A stretch of DNA of 64,000 bases from Molossus alvarezi. Its lineage: Eukaryota > Chordata > Mammalia > Chiroptera > Molossidae. Below, piece after piece: positions 59,391 through 64,000 of the stretch. The position numbers were made by a program, and so were the translations under genes. Positions within the stretch are counted from its first letter, which is position 1. The number at the start of each line of letters is the position of its first letter. The notes below the pieces were generated by a model, which did not search any database, was not told where the DNA came from, and worked only from the letters and a program-made list of their open reading frames with translations. The DNA lies in contig CM073894.1 of NCBI GenBank assembly GCA_037176705.1, forward strand, positions 29,714,501 to 29,778,500, in the 5' to 3' direction.

Positions 59391-59784
59391 CATGGTGCAG
59401 GAAGGAACAACAGCAACAAAATTATGCTTAGCAAAACTGTGAGTGATCCTGCAGAAATCACAGTACAAGGATTCCTTACTGTATTATAACAGCAGTGTTA
59501 CACCTTATACAGTGCTGAGGGATAAAATTAGAAATACAATTTTAGGTGAAAATTATCCTAAAAATTCCACTGTATCCCTTATATGTCCCTGGGAAATGCT
59601 CATATTATGGCAGCCATTTAGGATTTCAGCTCAGCTCAAGAAATGTCAGACTTGTATCTCCCTTCTCATTCAGGGAAACCCCATCACTGAGGGCACTCAT
59701 CTGTACTGCTGTTCTTACTATTTGATGTGTACATATGGTTCTATTAACAAGTTAAATTCACATAGCATGCAGATGTAGTAGGAG
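59391..59784. other. Unique non-coding stretch
   Basis: A 111-codon plus-strand frame (59443-59778) has no recognisable domain. Nothing else seen. Confidence 0.5.
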
Positions 59785-59995
59785 TTGATATTAACTGCAA
59801 GCCTACTCTGTATGGTCAGTGTATTAGGAACATTTTGTGCATGGTATTATCCAAAATTCAATACCATGAGGTAGGTACTTTTATCTCTATTTTGCTGATG
59901 GGGAGACTGACGTTCGAAGGTCAGAGCTAGTAAGTTGGAGAGTTGTTTTCCCAGCACCAACTGACTCTGATGTGAGCATGCCTTCCACCATGCAC
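59785..59995 (-). mobile_element. MIR SINE, antisense
   Basis: GCATGGTATTATCCAAAATT, CATGAGGTAGGTACTTTTAT, TATTTTGCTGATGGGGAGAC, GGTCAGAGCTAGTAAGTTGG and ACTCTGATGTGAGCATGC match antisense MIR. Confidence 0.82.
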
Positions 59996-62900
59996 ATAGT
60001 CTTTGTGGCCTGCAATGTTCTGTAGCAACCAAGCCGATCCTTCCTTAGATAACTCGCAGGGCTCGCTGACCATGTGGCCTGCCTATTCACCTGTGATAGC
60101 TGCCCCCTTCCTCCCCATCCCACACTTTTCTTCCTTTCTTGACTAAGGTTCCCTAAGGCTTGTTTTCCTTCTTAAATCCTTGCTGGAGCTCATTAGTATC
60201 TATGTATCATCTAGGGAATTTTCATAACTGAGTGTGTGAGTAGGAAACAAACTCTGTCTGAAGACAGAAACCATGTGACCCGATTTAATGTAAACACATT
60301 AAACATATTCCTGTCAAAGTAAAAATCAGGTTTTTTTGCCTTTCAAATTGTCAGAGCAACTGTCTTAAAAGTTTAGATGTTTGTAAGTGCCATCGGAAAG
60401 GCTCAATAAAGTACTGCTCAGCTCAATTCAGATATAATTTGATGTTTTTATTCACATAAGCCTCTTTTTGAAAGATTATTATGACTTTTGTTTTTTCAAT
60501 TCTTTTTAATAGCCCTCTGGATAGTTTCTTATTTCTTAGCTAGCTAATGGACATTTGCCCTGGTGCCTGTTTGGGTAATGCAAACCTGAATTTTAGGGTT
60601 TTACCCAAGGGATTATTTTTCTCCCACTCTCTGACTCTGGCCTTTCTTTGGATATTAATTCTCTGTTTCTGGAAAATGCCATGAGCATTGTGAGCAGCCA
60701 TTGTCTTCCAAGTGTCTTTCTTGGTGGAAAAGAGCAGCTCATGATGTAACTTAATTCACTTCCTTCAAGATCAAAGTATAATACGCAGTGAGTAGTGAAA
60801 TCAGAGCTCGGCGACTGTTTGGAGTGACTTTTGCATCTTCGTTTGTTCACTCTCTTGTACTTGATGCTGAAAGAAGGCAGTGATGACAACTATACATGAT
60901 CTCCATCTCGTGAGGTTAGGCTTGGAAATTAATTCTGAGACACTGTTTTAGACCAGAAAGGCTAAGTAATGTTGAAGTTACAATTTAACAGCAAAATCTC
61001 AATGGTTAACCAAAAGAGTATTTTCCATCATGTGAACCTTCTGCTGGCCCAGGTGTCTCTCCAGGGGTTCTCCATGTGGGGACTAAACATTACAGGCTAC
61101 TTCTATCTCATGGCACCTTTCTCTTACTATGACGCTTCAGGGTTTGTCTACGTTGAGAAAGAAAGCATTGGGGAGAGAAATTTGTCCTATCTTGAAGATA
61201 TCCACCAATGTCTTTATCCATAAGCCTGGACGCTGAACTTCCAAACATTTGCTAGCATGCCATTTTGGCACAGAGACCATTAAAGAAAAACAGACTAATC
61301 TCCTTAGAGCCATGAGTAAATAAATACAGTTTTACGAGATATTTTATAAGGTTGTCAAGGGCTTTTAATTGAGGGCCTAGATCTGGATTCTCCTAGCTAC
61401 AAAATAGGCAAGTGTGGATTTACATATTTTAAATTCTGTTCCCTCCAAGGTTTGTTGTAATAAAAATGAAAATAGAGTCCAGGTAGCAATGATGACTCGG
61501 AAAAAGGAATGCAGAAAGCTTGGGCACATATGCAATGTATAAACCATAAAGCTGACCTTCTCTGAAGGGCAGGAATGGGATCTTTCATTTAACACATCTT
61601 AGTTTGTTATCCTGGGAGCAAGTTTGATACGAGTTTCTTGTGGGAATTGTGATGAGGCCCCATTGCCTTACAAACATCATACATATGTGTATACAGTCTC
61701 ACCTCGGAAATTTCAAGGTAATAGAAAGTAATCTAATTATGTGGACAATTAAAAACAACCAAAATGCAAGTTTAAAACTTGTACTTTTATGACTACAAAG
61801 CAGGCTGTCAAAGTGACAGGGCGTCTGGATGTGCTCGTTGCACGCACTCAGATTAAATGAGTGCATTAGTTGATTGTTTCTGGTACGAAGATAAGCATAG
61901 AAAAGTATAATAATGTTGGCATTTAAGTGGACCTAATTAGGCTTCAAGTTTAACACTCCATTAAGATGAATGGGAAAGGGTCACCCCCTGTTCGAGCTGT
62001 GGCATTGTCTTTGTGTGTCTGGATTTTGCCTCTGAAGACAACAGTCTGTCAGCATACGTTCTCACAGTCACCCCTGTAAAAGCAGACTGGAAATTTAATT
62101 CTTTTAAAATTAAATCTCAGGTTCTGGAGGCCACAGTAAAATCCATGGGGAGATCGTAAATCTTCACGTTCTGCAGCTGTGTAAGTCATAAATAACAACA
62201 ATAATAATGATAATACTTTCCCTCGTCTATATGAATGTTCAAGTGCAGACTTCAGTGGTTCCTGAACAGGATCTGGTGAAACCCATGACCTCCAGTTTGC
62301 CACGAAAGGACCCTGTTCGAAGAAGGGTGAGTGGCTTGGGTAAAGTTACAGTGCATGTCGCTGGTAAAGCCAGAAATAACATGGAAAGACTGCTCAGTTT
62401 TTGTTACAATAGTCTGTCGTCCATTAGGGGAAAGGAGTAAGGAGCAATGATCTTGTCTACCACACTAAGTGCACGTTCATTTGAAAGGAAACCCAGGAAT
62501 CAAAGGGCAGAACAGCACAGTAGATATGTTTACAGGGAGATGACCGGGTACATTTGGCTCAGTGCTGTGCAAATAGGAAAAATTTAGACATGACAATGAC
62601 ACAGATCTGAATGGATGTGGTCTGAAAGTTATGAAAGTCTGGAACTCATTCACAATTGTCACACGAAGAGCCAAAGAGTCATCCTGTACCTTTTGGCCAC
62701 TGGATTCAGAAACTAGATGTCTAAGGATTGCATAAGGAGAAGCCAACATGGCTTGAATTGAATGGCTGAGTAATGATGGTCATGATTTTCTGATTCTTTC
62801 AAAGGTATGATGGCTATTTTTCCAATTGCTGTCTCAGGATTGGTAGCTTATAATTCTGCTTATGCTCTGGACTTGCTGCATGCCATTGGACAAATAATTT

Positions 62901-63413
62901 TCTCTTGCTAATATTTAAAAAAATTATTATTAAGTTGAAATATGGCCTGCTGATCCAAATTCTAGGTTTTGTGTCTGTGTTACTCAGTAACATTGTGGAA
63001 AGAAAGTTTTAGTGTACAACTAGTGCCTGGACAGACCCACGACCATGTCCAACTCTTTTCTAAATGTGAAATTATAACTTTGAAACTGTTTAAATGGGTC
63101 CAATTATGTTAGAATAATGGCCGTATTTTTAAAATAAATCATTTATCTTAAGATTTTGGAGTTGGATGGAAGGAAATGTAGTTCTTTGAGCCAACTTTTA
63201 AAGAAATTCATTATTTCAAGTCCCTCACTCATGGTACTTCATTGCTTGAACATTTCAAATAATGGAGAGTAGAGAATGGGACATCCTTTTCCCAGGGTTG
63301 GTCATCTCGGGTTCTTCTCACTCTGCCTTGCAATACTCTATACCAACTGATACTAATCTTGTCTCTGAGAATACGTATCTGGTCCTTTTGCAATTTGATA
63401 GCTTTCAGTTATC
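59996..63413. other. Unique non-coding stretch
   Basis: About 3.4 kb without a recognised repeat or gene. The section 61740-62340 is listed separately. Open frames are short. Confidence 0.55.
61740..62340. other. Candidate conserved non-coding block
   Basis: Repeat-free DNA with a palindromic TGTCA-AAG-TGACA site (61806-61818; TGACA/TGTCA is the core bound by TALE homeodomain proteins), CACTCAGATTAAATGAGTGC (61847-61866, itself a near-palindrome) and CTAATTAGG at about 61933. A GTGAGT donor-like word at about 62328 follows an open stretch but no convincing acceptor or protein supports an exon. Confidence 0.3.
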
Positions 63414-63461
63414 TGAAGCAAGTGATTTTGTTAATTATGAAGCAAGTGATTTTGTTAATTA
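63414..63461. repeat. 24-bp perfect tandem duplication
   Basis: A 24-bp unit beginning TGAAGCAAGTGA and ending TTGTTAATTA occurs twice back to back (63414-63437, 63438-63461) without mismatch. Each unit carries a TTAATTA homeodomain-type core. Confidence 0.97.
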
Positions 63462-64000
63462 CTTGGTTTTCTTTTTCTAATTCATTGTAGAGCATACAGA
63501 AGTTTTCAGAAACTTTATTTCTTTCAAGATTTCCCTCAAGCTTTAGTAGTACATGAGGATCCAGCCTATCTTACAAATGTCCTATGTCATATCATTAATG
63601 TTTGGTTATTCTCTCTCGGTGAGAACAATAGGTTAATATTTGTAAGGTATTCTTTTTCACAGTATATTTCATCTTTTATATTACTTTTGGTCTAGGGGAA
63701 ATCAAATTAATTTAGGTTCATCCTAATTAATTTACAAATTTATTGATTTGTGACTTGCTTTGCTCCAGAATTAGTCATTAAATGCCATTTCCAGTAATGC
63801 ACTGACAAGATAAAAAACATAAAAGTGGCAAAAGGGAATAAAAGGCAGAAAAATAAGTTAGAAATGGGGAAAGCTCATTATATAAAATACATTTATGTGG
63901 TTATTATATAGTTATTTGTGGTTAGTCCAAATTTGATTCTGAACTTGCTAGCAGCCAATTCAAAGACAAAAGTAAAAACAGTTATGAGATGAATAGCATC
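63462..64000. other. Unique AT-rich stretch
   Basis: Nothing recognised. Confidence 0.5.

Noticed and set aside
62220..62335. Possible short exon ending at a GTGAGT donor
   Set aside because: No good acceptor, the peptide is unrecognised, and donor-like words are common.
1..64000. CRISPR arrays, operons, prophage or bacterial features
   Set aside because: All evidence is mammalian; the repeats are microsatellites or transposons and no spaced direct-repeat array exists.
1..64000. Helitron (Helibat-type) or piggyBac insertions expected in some vesper bats
   Set aside because: No matching ends or signatures were seen; absence in 64 kb says little about the species.

Overview
The window reads as mammalian nuclear DNA from a microbat, probably a yangochiropteran. 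The main evidence is thirteen tRNA-derived SINEs of the Ves type, recognisable by a 'ccctggcc(a/g)gtttggctcagtggttagag' style head, a 'gggttcgattcc' style B box, a GATG(T)TTCTCTCTC linker and a TC-rich tail. Several still have near-perfect target-site duplications. A SPIN-type hAT transposon, a family described from vesper bats among few mammals, agrees with this. The older repeats (MIR, L2, MER5, Tigger, MaLR, L1M) are shared by all placental mammals. Species and chromosomal position cannot be read from the sequence.

I find no convincing protein-coding exon, RNA gene, CpG island or CRISPR array. The longest open frames (163 and 182 codons) are about what chance gives in 64 kb, and resemble no family I know. 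The window is intergenic or deep-intronic, AT-rich and CpG-poor.

Layout. 1-8 kb is mostly repeat-free, with two blocks (4.56-5.64 and 6.5-6.73 kb) that look like candidate conserved non-coding elements. 8-15 kb holds two Ves SINEs, a C-tract-bearing MIR, a duplicated CA array and two L2 pieces, one of them long. 15-24 kb is largely unique, with a 180-bp purine tract of strong G-quadruplex/triplex potential at 18.3 kb, two Ves copies, and the second copy of an unclassified repeat whose first copy lies at 12.4 kb. 24.5-25.5 kb is a 5'-inverted (twin-primed) LINE-1. 26-36 kb is mixed unique DNA with MIR, L1M and two Ves copies, plus a minus-strand, frame-broken protein-like stretch at 33.6-34.5 kb. 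36-43 kb is an L2, MIRs and two antisense L1s. 43.5-55 kb has four Ves SINEs, a SPIN element at 47.4 kb, a MaLR LTR, and an L1M interrupted by a Ves and a Tigger. 56.2-58.9 kb is a nested stack: an antisense L2 broken by a MER5 and by an inverted L1 that itself carries two Ves SINEs. 59-64 kb is MIRs, an AG microsatellite and unique sequence.

There is no gene network to describe. What the window records is transposition history, plus some candidate regulatory DNA that cannot be confirmed without comparative alignment.
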